Positions 49,767-60,000 are shown, counted from the stretch's first letter. The stretch is DNA of 60,000 nt from Owenia fusiformis (GCA_903813345.2 CAIIXF020000006.1:9290989-9350988); one strand, 5' to 3'. Program-made: numbers and translations. The notes: generated by a model not told the origin, from the letters alone.

Positions 49767-50387
49767 CAGGGTGGGCCAAAAAAACGCTACTTTTTTTCAA
49801 AATGCTTTAACTTTTTTTAATTTTTGATACAAAATCATAATTTGCATACAAAATGAAACTTGAGGTTGTTATCTAGCCATGGATCATGAATTATACACTT
49901 TTACTAGAATAAAATATGTCACCAGCATCTCACTTAAACATGTGGTGTGCCATGAGAAATAAGCATAATTTGCAAAATGTTCCTAAACTTATACGCTCTG
50001 ATGACCGCCAAGCTAATAGCCCTGATGCAAACCCCAGTGAGTATAGGGTATGGGGAGGTCTCCAGGAGATGGTATGAAGGCACCCAATCCCAAAAATTTC
50101 TCAACTAAAGCTGGCAATTAAGACAAGTTGAAAAAAATATAGCTAACATTTCATTGATACTGCTATATCAGCAAGGCGACTAAAACTAAAAACTATCATC
50201 AAATAGGGTGGCGGACCAATTGAACTCCTCTTTTAGATCAAATATAATCCCAGTTGAAGGTCTTGTTACATTATATTATTATTAAGAACCCTTGGCACTA
50301 TATAACTGCAAAACTTGGGGTATGTAAGTTGGAAAATAAAAAAGTTATAGTGTCTTGAAAAAAGTGGCATTTTTTTGGCCCACCCTG
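49767..50387 (+). mobile_element. Degraded mariner element (621 bp) with transposase remnant
   Basis: Ends CAGGGTGGGCCAAAAAAACG / TTTTTTTGGCCCACCCTG next to TA on both sides. Between about 50020 and 50200 one frame reads SPDANPSEYRVWGGLQEMV, then a stop where Trp is expected, then RHPIPKISQLKLAIKTS. This matches the C-terminal part of mariner/IS630-type transposases, where SPD-x-NP holds the third catalytic Asp. Internal stops make it inactive; the N-terminal part is deleted. Confidence 0.82.
50010..50200 (+). pseudogene. Mariner transposase C-terminal fragment
   Basis: Remnant of the DDE/D catalytic end (SPDANP, WGGLQE) with at least three in-frame stops and no start. Lies within the TIR-bounded element above. 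Confidence 0.75.
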
Positions 50388-50703
50388 TATAAACTTGGGC
50401 AATCATTATTGTTATTGATTCTCATGGAAGAATGCAAGAAGCATCCATGAAGTGCAACTGGAAATACTTGGTTAAAAAGATTTACCATATAGTCAAATTG
50501 ATAACAGGGTAAGCAATTGACCTTATTACAGTGATTTATGTGTTACCGTATATTAAATGAATAGATGTACACAATTGTCTAAAATGGCTTTAAATACAAT
50601 AACAAGAATATGTACATGAAAAGATCAACTTGCAGAAAGTAATTGCATCATGTATACAACAAGCATTTTGCCATCATTTATATTTGCAGTTCACAAGGCT
50701 TCA

Positions 50704-51562
50704 CAATACACCCTATGCAGACAGAGCCTGTGGAAAATATTGGGTGCGGCGCAAATGAGCGGAGGGTGCGGAGCTAACGGTCATTTTTGAATTTAAAATT
50801 GGGATATTTCTGAAACTAAGCCGTTTTGGGACTTCAAATATACCAAGATATGTGTATTTGACACCAAATATCAATAAAATTGTGAAAATAGTAGTGCAAT
50901 TCATTTTATAGCGACGCAGTATGCCTTAAACATTTCCCAGACCTATATATTTTGAGACTATCCTTTTAATACTGCGTCCCCAGCATTCATAAAAAATGGT
51001 GTTCAAGATACACTACCCATGCAAATTATTTTTGCATCTTGGAAGCCAGGCAGTATCTGTGTGATTTTATAAAAATTCGGAAATGTTCTTCAGATATGAG
51101 CCCCTCTAAATATTGGGTGCGGAGCTACGTTTATGGAGCTGCTCCGCACCCAATATTTAGAGGGGGCTCATATCTGAAAAAATTTCCGAATTTTTATAAA
51201 ATCACACAGATACTGCCTGGCTTCCAAGATGCAAAAATAATTTGTATAGATAGTGCACCTTGAACACCATTTTTTATGAATGCTGGGGACTCAGTATTAA
51301 AAGGATAATTTCAAAATATATAGGTCTGGGAAAGGTTTAAGGCACACTGCGTCGCTATAGAATGAATTGCGCTACTATTTTCACAATTGTATTGATATTT
51401 GGTGTCAAATACACATATCTTGGTATATTTGAAGTCCCAAAACGGCTTAGTTTCAGAAATATCCCAAATTTAAATTCAAAAATAACCGTTAGCTCCGCAC
51501 CCTCCGCTCATTTGCTCCGCACCCAATATTTCCCACAGGCTCTGTCTGCATAGGGTGCAATA
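50704..51562. mobile_element. 849-bp palindromic fold-back element
   Basis: Element 50709-51557 is one large inverted repeat: arms of about 410 bp, roughly 95 per cent alike by eye, round a short centre near 51120-51140. Outer ends are CACCCTATGCAGACAGAGCC / GGCTCTGTCTGCATAGGGTG. The 5-bp CAATA flanks both sides (50704-50708, 51558-51562), a likely target duplication. ATATTGGGTGCGG occurs both near the outer ends and at the centre. Each arm carries the same 63-codon open frame as a mirror image; I do not treat these as genes. No transposase. Confidence 0.85.
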
Positions 51563-51841
51563 GCTCAAAGCAATTAATTATGTAACATTCAAGAAGAGAC
51601 AACAAAATTCTTTGAAACATCTTTACATATTTGACACTAATAGAAAGCACAAGTGTTGGCATCGTTGGTGAACCTGAACTGAGCACTAATACATAATATG
51701 GAAGCAGCTGGTATCAAATAAGAATTTAAAATATTTTATTCTGCCACCCTTCATAAGTTAATGCCCCTCTCTTTTTGCTGTTCATGATCAGCAGTAAATG
51801 TACAGTGCCTTGGTCTTGGTTCCAAATTACTGATAAAAAAG

Positions 51842-52105
51842 CAGGGACGTAGCCAGCTTTCAGTCAGGGGGAGGGGTGGGATCACCAAAAATGTTTCAGT
51901 TTTCAGTCAGGGGGAGGGGGTGCGATCGTGGCATAAGCGAGCCAAAAAAATTCAATATTTGTTTTGAATTTCACAAAATTTGATGCAACTTCCTTTAAAA
52001 TTGAGCTAGAAGCTTCAAATAAAAAGCATTTTATAGCTCTTTTCTTCTATCTACTGGTTATATTTTTATTGGTTATGGGGTGGGGGGGTGCGATCGCACC
52101 TAAAG
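51842..52105. repeat. hAT-like repeat fragment beside the TPR gene
   Basis: Starts CAGGGACGTAGCCAGCTTTC, with TTCAGTCAGGGGGAGGGG repeated twice (about 51858 and 51905) and a G-rich block plus GCGATCGC near 52080-52100. The same start is found inverted at 38591. The opposite end is unclear. Confidence 0.45.
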
Positions 52106-52111
52106 CACACA

Positions 52112-52117
52112 TTTATT
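52112..52117 (-). terminator. Polyadenylation signal AATAAA
   Basis: On the minus strand AATAAA begins 19 bases after the TAA of the TPR gene, implying a very short 3' UTR. Confidence 0.5.
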
Positions 52118-52135
52118 TGAACTCTATTGCTACAG

Positions 52136-55100
52136 TTATCCAAGTTTTGAAAAGCAGAATTCAATCTTCGTCAATAGCATGGTCAGAAATGGATGGCTTT
52201 GATCCCCATAAAGATGCTTACTCATAGATAAACTTTGCTCATAATAGAGAATAGCTTGCTGGTATTGACCAATGCTTGCATGATCACTACCAAGTTCATA
52301 GAACGTTTTTGCTATATCCTGATGTGCTTGATTTCTGTGTATCAGTTTAAACATGGCCAAGCTTTTCTCGTGGTAACTGATTGCTTTTTCGTGTCGACCT
52401 TCTTTACTGTAACTCATACCAATATTTTGTAGTGACAATCCAATGCTTCGATGAGGTTTGTTTTTATACACCAGTTCTTTTATAGCCAAAGCTTTCTCAT
52501 GATATTTAATGGCCTTGGTAAATTCACCTTTACCATGATAAACAGTACCAATTTCACCTAAAGATACTGCTATATCCGGATGTGGCTGATCTTTGTATAT
52601 CTTTTTCAATATCTTTAGACTCTGCTTACGATATGAAATACCAACGTCATATTGTTTTTTCCTTATGTATGCACTACCAATGTTGCCAAGTGATGATGCT
52701 ATGTCTGGATGCTCTAGATTCTCATGTATAAGTTTCCTCATAGCTAGACTCTGCTCAAGGTATTCAATACCCTTGTCGTATTCACCTTTGTAGAGGCAAG
52801 TAGTGCCAATGTTACCTAGTGAGGTTGCTATCTTGAGGTTTGGTTGATCATGATAAATCTGTTTTAACATTTTCAAATTTCTTTCTTGATATTGACTAGC
52901 CTTTTCATATTGGCTTTTACCAACATAAGCTGAAGCAATGTTTTCAAATAAAGATGCAGGATCAGTATGTGGTTTCTCTTTATATATCAATTGAAATGTA
53001 TTCAAACTTTGTTGAAAGTATGTAATAGCTTCGTCATATTGACCAATTCCTAAGTATGCAGAACCAATCATGCGCTGTGATGATGCCAAATGTGGATAAA
53101 ATTGGTCATCTTTAGAAATTTTTTCCATTATTTCTAGGTTTTTTCTAATGTATTCAAACGCATTGTCATATTGTCCCTTATTGATATATGCTATACCTAT
53201 GTTAACAAATATGTTTGCTTCATGAAGTGTTGGGTGGCCAGACACATATCCTGGTTGTTCTTTGATCAATTGCAACACTTCCTTTAAATATTCAATGGAT
53301 TTATCATAACTTCCCCTAGAGTCATTCAAACTGGCTAGAATAAGTTTAACATTAACCAATGCTATGCAAGTATTTTTATCATCCAGTGATTCAAGTTTCA
53401 ATTCTTCTCGTTTAAATGCTTCCAGCGCATTTTGAGAGAAATACATCTCTCTATGCAGCATCCCTTTAACAGAGTCACTGCTATTACAATATCTTGGTGC
53501 ATGTGAACAAGTTAAAATGTTTCTTGAGTTCTCAATCAAAAATTCTGACCAAGCAAGGAAGGTAGCATAGAACCTGTATATGGCAGTAAAGTCTCTTGCA
53601 GACATTACTTTAGAAGGGTAACATGGTTTCCCTTGTCCAGGTGGAGGGAGAATAAAAGAAATGAGCTCTTGCTGCTGTCCATATCTACTATATTGTAAAT
53701 GCCTCATATTAATAACAATGCAAACCATGAGCTGCAAATCTTTCTTTGCTCTCTCGGTTAATATCTGTCTCAGACATAATTCCTCTAAGATTTCTAGCGG
53801 ACTTGATGATTTACAGTTGTACAGCAGTTTAAGAATATTGATTGTGATGGTAGGGAATCTATAAAGTGTGTGTTTTGTGCTCAGTTGTTTACTGAATATC
53901 TCTGGGGTAATTTGATTGTTAAGGTACTTTTTCAAATCACCTTTCAGTGTGGCTAGTCCACGTTCTTCACCAATTGACATATTTGAATTCAAGGTGGATG
54001 GTGAAGTAAGGATCTGATGGACCTTTGTATTATATTCCTCCCATAGTGACAGATCACCATGTAGGAGAGTTGATGTCATTAGAACATCACTGAGGTTATA
54101 ACCCTCTCTGGCAGAGATTTCTACCAATTGGCATTTTGTCATTTCATCAATCGGCATAATCAGTTCTAGACTGACAGGTTTTTTATGTGGGATAGCGGTA
54201 GATTTTCTACCTAGGGGGTGCTTGCTTGCTTTTGGTAAGGTGCCATCAAAACAAACTCCCTGTGGCGTTATATTATCAAAAAAGTCATTGTCCTTTAGAT
54301 CCACTGGGAGTTTTTTGTTGAAGTCTGTAAGGACTGGTATGTCTAAAACATTAATTTTGGTTTCACCCAAATTGATTATTTTCATATGGAAGTAATGAAC
54401 TAAAACCCGAAATTGGTGCTTTATTTCATCACATTCTTCAGGTGTTTTCCCAGTGGGATCAAATATGATCGCTGACTCGAGATCTGACCAGGCAGTGACC
54501 TCCATTCTTGCCAGTGACCCAAGACCTATGAATGCATACTTATCTACATTTGGAACTCCTAAGACTGAAATGGCATCATTTATCAAAAGCTCATGAAATT
54601 GTACAATCATTTTTGTAAGCTTATCATAATAGTTTTTACTGTTAGCAATTGTCCTGTTTTCATTTTCCTCACTCATATCAAATGTGATTCCATCAATTTG
54701 CATGTCATTTATATGTATTTCATTGATGGTATCACTTGAATATTTCCTCAGTTCTCTGAGAGCTTCTCTGTACCTTTCTGTGCAACTCAGAGTTGATTCT
54801 GGGTTAACCCTAGAGACTGAATCTAAGAAAGCTGTTTCTATCTGTTGAAGTTTTTCATAGATAAATTCAACATTTACATGCTCAAATGATAAGGGTACCT
54901 CTTCATCAGACTGTTCAGTTGCAGATTTCTTTAAGCGTTGAAGTGCAGCATTATATAGAGCTGTCGCATAGACAAAATCCCATCCCACAAATGTTTCTTG
55001 CGCTTGTGCTGCATACATCGCCCCAAGCTCACACATTAAGCCAGCCTGTTTCTTCATTTCTGTTGTCTGATCACAACCACTTATTCTCTTTCCCAGGAGG

Positions 55101-55146
55101 TACATTTCTTCTAATGCTCCTTGTAGTTTTTGAAGTGCTTCAACTT
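52136..55146 (-). CDS. NTase-TPR gene exon 2
   Basis: Single 3-kb exon encoding residues 171-1173 and the stop. The open frame's first ATG is at 55105, but the acceptor TTTTGTTAAAG at 55147 and the phase add 13 residues (VEALQKLQGALEE) and the split Glu. NTase motif at about 54500-54570; TPR region about 52136-53340. Confidence 0.92.
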
Positions 55147-58088
55147 CTTTAACAAAAGATAATGAATGGCCAATTAGAATTGGGCATACTCAAACAACTG
55201 AATAATTTTACATACATGTACTGTATTTGTCTTTAATTTGGCGAGCGTTTTAATTTGGCAAAGGACAATTCTCGGTTTGGAGAACAGTTTCCTGGGCTAA
55301 TAATTCTTTTCATGAAAAATATAGAAATATTACCCAAATTAAACTATGAACATTCGAAAGAGGACATTTAAATCTACAAGATGTAAAAATAACAAATTGG
55401 TCTGAAGCAGGGGTAACGCTCAATTAGACCGATTCAATAAAATACAAGTCTCGATTTGGGGAAAGAAGTTCATCAGTGTACTGCGCTAATATTTTTTTGC
55501 GAAAAATCTACAAACATTACCCAAATTAAATTATGACTTTTCAAAAGAAAACATTCAAATCTATATTATGTTAAAAGAATCAAATTTGTAGGGATAATGC
55601 TCATTTAGATTGATGAACTTCGTTCTCCAAACCGAGAATCGTCCTTTTATGAATTCAGAAAATCGCAAAATTAAATAGTCACCAAAATCCCCGGGAATTT
55701 TGTTCGGTGCACTTCTGGTTGATAAGAAAGATGGCTGGGGCCATTAAGATTGTTTAATTTAGAGCATTTTGAATTGTTCATCAACTACAATGAGTATATT
55801 AAACTGGGTTAGGTGGGAGGGTATCAGGGACACTCAACAGGATCGATTGGCCAATGCTGAGGCATCAAATATCATACAAAACATTTTACAATATCAAAGT
55901 CAGGAGAGTGGGTCTTTATTTTATTAGGATTCAGGTACAGTATGCAAGATCAAAGTTTGTGTGGTTTAAGGGGAGGCATCAAAAGTTCAATGTCTGATAT
56001 GAAACTAAATAAATCTAGTTTTGAGTTGGACCCCCCCCCCCTCCCCCTCAAAACTAAATACAATGAAAGTTGATCGCGGACTTTTCACATGTTTTAGCGA
56101 CATGTTTTTGGACTTTCATGGGGCCAGTACTATAACTTATTTATGATTCTTAAAACATGTGCCAACAACAATAGGCATAATATTCCATGTTGCATGCATC
56201 TTGGTGAAGAAGGCATCTGGTAAAGTCTTTATTTTTAAACCATTCCAAGGCATTTCGAGTCGAAATTGCGAAAAATTTAAATGTTGAAATTTGTCGGATA
56301 GCAAACTGAAATAGCTTTGACCCCCTCCCCCCAAACTAGATTTATTTAGTTTTCTATCAGACATTGATCTTTTGATGCCTCCCCTAAGTGGTTTAACCCT
56401 TGCAAAATGCAAAATTAAATAGACGCCAATATGTCCGATATCCCAAAATCGCCAAATTAAAGATGAATACAGTACATGGTGGGCAAATAAATTATTTATT
56501 TTTAAAAATTCAATTTAATTCCTCACAAAATATTGAATCCTCAATCAGTTTATAAATAGTAACCCTAACATACGATGCGGAATTGAAAACACATCTTGAA
56601 TACAATATAATGTAACAAACAGTTTATTAGTCTTCAGTTTCACTATTAACCTCTTAATTGACTCCCAGGCTCTAAAATCAGTTGAAACCAGCGATTTTCT
56701 TCATTTTTGCTACCTTTTGACATTTTACGACATACCTATATGACCGTAGATGCCCAGCTTAGTAAAATTAGATGGCAGAGATCATTTCTACATGCTTTAA
56801 AACAATTTTTGTGTAAATTGGATAAAAATTGTGCAAATAAGAGCAATTTGTGAAACTTTTTGTGACGGATTTTCTCGTCCCTCTGGGTTTCAAGGTCATT
56901 CCTGAGGTGACGAGAAAACTCGTCACTCTGGGTAGTCAAGAGGTTAAAGAGCAATAAAAACTGTTTTTCATGATTTTAGTAATCATATAAGCCCACAAAA
57001 TATCCATGAATCAATATAACATAGACTAATGAATATGTTATTAAATAGCTTTTATTAATGTTATTATCCCATCGAACGAAGTTCGGAGGGATATAGGGAA
57101 CGACTCCATCTTGAAAAATGGCGGCCTATACTCTTTATTTTACAATTTTTGCTGTAACTCGAAAAGTAGTGGAGCATGTATGTATTCAAAACATTCAATT
57201 TTAATGATAGCTGCAATACAATTGCAAAGGCTTTTATAAAAAAGACCTACCTCATACCCACCTACCCACCTACGTGGAACAGGATACAGTCATTGAAGGG
57301 TTCAATTTTAAAGATTATTAAATCTCAAAATAGCTCAAATTATTAACATTTCTACAATTCCGGCTTTATTTTATGACTAGACAGATGACAGATCCATAAA
57401 TATAAGCATATGGATGCATAATTCATCATAAACTAAGATTTAATAAACTAAGATCTTTAAAATTGAACCCTTCAAAGACTGCATCATGTCCCACGTACGT
57501 GGGTATGAGGTAGGAGGTTTTTTATACAAAGCCAATTGCAAATGAGAAACCCAAAATAAGAATAATTGTATCATTACCTTTATCACTGTCTGTTTGAGGA
57601 CCAGGGTTGGCCTCAACTCCACCAATTATTAGTAACAAAGTAATGACCACTAATAGCTGGGGTAGTATCCTCAATGTTTCAGCGCTGGCTCTGTCTCGTC
57701 TAAATGTAACAGTGGAATCTGCAATAGATTCAACTATAAGGCTACTCTGTTTATCCTTCGTTTTCTCTGCCTCATGATCATTGTTCTTCAAAGGGTCATT
57801 TTGACTCTTGACATCAATACCGACTGGAGTTTGGTATGTCTGTTCTTGCACTTTGTTGTCAATGTCTAGTGGGGGCAGTGTTCCTATCCAATGAGCTTCT
57901 GGTTGATCTGTTAGTTCCTGTGGCCTGTTTGTCTGGTATTCAAAGTTATTTTCATCTCTTGTTTTGCTTTGTTTAGGAAGCTGTTCGTTAATCTCTGTCT
58001 TTCTGTCAGCCTCATCACAGTTGCTGGTATTACTGTATGGGTGGAAGCTACCAATTGCACTTCGCCATTGGTCAATGCTGTTCCCCAT
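52136..58088 (-). CDS. 2A-like leader + nucleotidyltransferase-like + TPR repeat protein
   Basis: Two exons, 57578-58088 and 52136-55146, join in phase 1 (G|AA gives Glu171) into 1173 residues. The ATG (MGNSIDQWR) has A at -3 and G at +4. Residues 1-140 look disordered; about 141-155 is hydrophobic (LPQLLVVITLLLII), followed by GGVEANPGP (156-164), a 2A-like ribosome-skipping motif with Gly where Asp is usual. Residues about 378-400 read GLGSLARMEVTAWSDLESAI, the GSxxRxE..SDxE signature of GlnD/PII-uridylyltransferase-type nucleotidyltransferases (likely metal ligands Asp392 and Glu394). Residues about 774-1173 hold roughly nine 42-residue TPR repeats of the kinesin-light-chain/nephrocystin-3 type (LGNIGSAY..KQYD.). 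Similar NTase-TPR architectures occur in expanded invertebrate families; the biological role is unknown. If skipping works, the TPR part starts at Pro164. Confidence 0.88.
55221..56472. mobile_element. TA-flanked TIR element (1.25 kb) hosting another element
   Basis: Ends CTGTATTTGTCTTTAATTTG / CAAATTAAAGATGAATACAG next to TA (55219-55220, 56473-56474). A second inverted pair, GGACAATTCTCGGTTTGGAG at 55263 and its mirror at about 55621-55642, lies inside. A 418-bp element is inserted at 55970-56387. It sits in the intron of the NTase-TPR gene. Confidence 0.65.
55961..56396. mobile_element. Nested TIR element with 9-bp flanking repeat (418 bp)
   Basis: Arms of about 60 bp: GGGGAGGCATCAAAAG then TCAATGTCTGATA then ACTAAATAAATCTAGTTT at 55970-56025, mirrored at 56320-56387. 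GTGGTTTAA flanks both sides (55961-55969 and 56388-56396). A 9-bp duplication would fit a Mutator-like element, but the assignment is tentative. Confidence 0.7.
57221..57541. repeat. Inverted repeat next to the exon 1 donor
   Basis: Arms of about 90 bp (57221-57314 and 57451-57541), sharing CCTACCTCATACCCAC and GAAGGGTTCAATTTTAAAGA, roughly 80 per cent alike. The outer arm ends 36 bp from the splice donor of the NTase-TPR gene. Confidence 0.65.
57578..58088 (-). CDS. NTase-TPR gene exon 1 (2A-like exon)
   Basis: Encodes residues 1-170 plus one base. An upstream open stretch to 58136 lacks an ATG (its first codon is TTG), so ATG at 58086-58088 is chosen. NPGP is encoded at 57597-57608, six codons before the donor GTAATG. 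If the intron were retained, translation would add a hydrophobic tail (NDTIILILGFSFAIGFV) and stop near 57522. Confidence 0.82.
57597..57623 (-). other. 2A-like ribosome-skipping motif GGVEANPGP
   Basis: Residues 156-164. The NPG|P core and the V-E-x before it match the 2A consensus; the preceding Asp is Gly here. A hydrophobic run (LLVVITLLLII) precedes it, as in 2A-like signal sequences described in invertebrate NLR genes and non-LTR retrotransposons. Confidence 0.7.
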
Positions 58089-58999
58089 CTTTGTTGATTT
58101 GAAGAGTTGATTATTATTAATGATAGATCTAAACAAATAGTAGATGAAAAATGATTATGACACAACTTGAATATTTATTTTCATTGACCCAAATATTTTT
58201 TCATTTTATGCAGTGCAGCCTGGGATAGCTTTCAGTTAGCATATATCGCGGATAGGAGAATTATGTACCAGTCCCTTTCTATTTACAAGTCAAACCTGAT
58301 TTCTTATTCACTTACTTTTTTGATATTTTAAAAAATCAATCATTGTTTGTAGAGGCTTTTTCAATTTGTTAACATAATTCACTTTAATTCGTTAACCGTT
58401 TTTTGTCATCTGACAGTTGAATGTATGAGAGTTGACATCTAGCATAAGTACTTTCTAATTAAGGAGTGTTTATGTGCTCAAAGTTCAAGTAAAAGTAAAG
58501 TCTAGAGATAAGGCTCAGTTAAAAAATTAATCATTAATATTGTTTATTTAATATTGACAGAAATACTAGTGCTTCAAATTAACTGGATTTTAATATCTGC
58601 ATATGCCTCATAAATATAAATAGATATCAATCACATCCATTACCCACTACTAGTATATTTATTATTTTAAATTTTATATTCATAAAAATCAATGTCAAGG
58701 CTTTAGTCAGTATTTGACTTTCAATGAATGTGATTGAATAAACCCTTACTAGGAAACCTTGGAATATTATTTCAGAAATAAGCACCAAAATATTTTTCTA
58801 GGAATTGTGTTATGATGCTGCAATAATTCAACATTGTCTAATATATTCAATGGTAAATACATGTGAATGAAATACCTCTAAAGTAAAACCTGTATATCCG
58901 GGCACCTCTCAACTCTAGTGAACCTTTGTTCAGTAGGCTTATGGCCAATGCTTTTATTAGAGACATTAGACTCATATCATAAATTATATACAAGTGTGC
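58089..58999. other. Upstream of the NTase-TPR gene
   Basis: AT-rich, no exon recognised. Should contain the promoter and 5' UTR of the minus-strand gene; no clear core element. A copy of the AACCTGTC..GTGAAC repeat lies at 58880-58925. Confidence 0.4.
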
Positions 59000-59522
59000 C
59001 ATGACACTGGTGATCCACTCGATTACGCTGGAACCGTTTCGGTAACAAAATGTCGGAACGTTGAAGGTACGAGTTTTCACACGTTGTAGGCAGAATTCCC
59101 ACAACATTTTTATCACAAACGTGTATCGGTATCATATGTTTAAGAAAATGTACACATCTGCGAACAAATAGTTCAGAAGACAGCGGAATTGTCAATTCAG
59201 TTCCTCACTTAAGTAACATAAACGGTATTTCGAAAAAAAGTTAAGATCTGCACTTTTAACCCCTACCGTTTATGTATATAACTTAAGTGAGGAATTAAAT
59301 CGATGATTCTGTTGTCTTCTGAGCTATTTTGTCGCAATCATGTACATTTTCTAAAACATATGATACTGATACACGTTTGTGAGAAAAAATGTTATGGGGA
59401 TTCTGCCTACGAATCGTGAAATAAAGAAAAAAGAAAAATCGTACCTTTGATGTTCCGACATTTTGTTACCAAAACGAACCATTTCGGTAACCAGCGTAAT
59501 TGAGCGGATCACCAGTGCATGA
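59000..59522. mobile_element. 513-bp palindromic fold-back element
   Basis: Element 59005-59517 has arms of about 240 bp round a centre near 59230-59270. Outer ends CACTGGTGATCC / GGATCACCAGTG. The 5-bp CATGA flanks both sides (59000-59004, 59518-59522), a likely target duplication. Arms are roughly 80-85 per cent alike, more decayed than the 50709 palindrome. Non-coding. Confidence 0.82.
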
Positions 59523-60000
59523 GAAATCTCAAAATAAATGTTGTATAGTGAAAACAACAATGTACTACTGCCTGCTCAAATTATTGTTTTTATCAGATTT
59601 TTTTAAAAGTTTTCTAAATTCTCACAATGAATGTTGCCACTACAGGACCTATATACATGTAGAACATGCGCAATGGAAACCTGTCGAATTCTTAAAAATA
59701 AAATGTTCTTCATGTCTCTGCCAATTATAAATTGTAAATAATGTCTAGTTTTTACAGGATTAGAAAATCTATTTTGAAGGTGGGAATTATCGACATCGCA
59801 AAGATTTTTTAATCACTGATGCGCAATGATTTATTGTGATGTCATTTTTGATTTAGTCGCCTAGCTGTCTCTAATTTGAATTCCTGTCAGTGTGAATACT
59901 TTTCTGTGGTCCATTTTTCTGCCATAGATTTCCATGTTTAAAACACTGAAATATATGAACATCTGCCACTCAGCTTAACACTTTTGGCCAGACCTAGTGG
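59523..60000. other. Right edge, no gene seen
   Basis: AT-rich sequence without recognisable exon or repeat. No continuation of the GGCT-like domain seen. Confidence 0.4.

Noticed and set aside
50713-51553. Mirror 63-codon open frames in both arms of the palindrome
   Set aside because: They are copies of the same repeat arm; conservation between arms follows from palindrome structure, not coding selection.
58041-58088. N-myristoylation site at MGNSIDQW
   Set aside because: Gly2 is present, but residue 6 is Asp rather than Ser/Thr, so the consensus is not met.

Overview
The window looks like nuclear DNA of a marine invertebrate. It is AT-rich, its protein genes are split by GT..AG introns of 0.1 to 5 kb, and about half of the non-coding DNA consists of recognisable inverted-repeat elements, satellites and microsatellites. 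A lophotrochozoan, for example a bivalve mollusc, is my best guess, from the satellite-cored elements ending in an ACGG microsatellite and the 2A-like/TPR gene. That is inference; nothing here fixes the species. No rRNA, tRNA or CRISPR was seen.

Layout. 1-14.8 kb: no exon recognised. It holds a CpG-richer promoter-like patch (about 390-690), a 2.1 kb satellite-cored element (1488-3607), a purine-rich tract and small repeats. 14.8-27.0 kb, minus strand: nine coding exons of an EVI5-type Rab GTPase-activating protein with an intact TBC domain (arginine and glutamine fingers present). Its usual C-terminal coiled coil was not found. A second satellite-cored element with a 338-bp unit and an ACGG microsatellite sits in its intron 4. 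27.0-40.1 kb: the spacer between the divergent EVI5-like and GGCT-like genes, containing a hAT-type MITE with an 8-bp target duplication and nested TIR elements. 40.1-47.9 kb, plus strand: twelve exons (at least 1340 residues) of a long disordered Ser/Pro-rich protein with an SRPxTGQ repeat, a PP1-type KTVRF motif, a small Cys cluster, and the first strand of a gamma-glutamylcyclotransferase-like fold, where the visible gene stops. 48-52 kb: MITEs, a mariner relic and an 849-bp near-perfect palindrome. 52.1-58.1 kb, minus strand: a two-exon gene whose first exon ends in a hydrophobic segment plus a 2A-like NPGP motif, and whose second exon encodes a nucleotidyltransferase-like domain and about nine TPR repeats. 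58.1-60 kb: a second 513-bp palindromic element.

The three genes show no evident common pathway. The rest of the GGCT-like gene is not visible before the right edge, so the 2A/TPR gene probably lies antisense inside one of its introns. The most notable items are the separate 2A-like exon joined in frame to an NTase-TPR protein, the satellite dense in AGGTCA half-sites, and two fold-back elements that share CAC..GTG ends and 5-bp target duplications.
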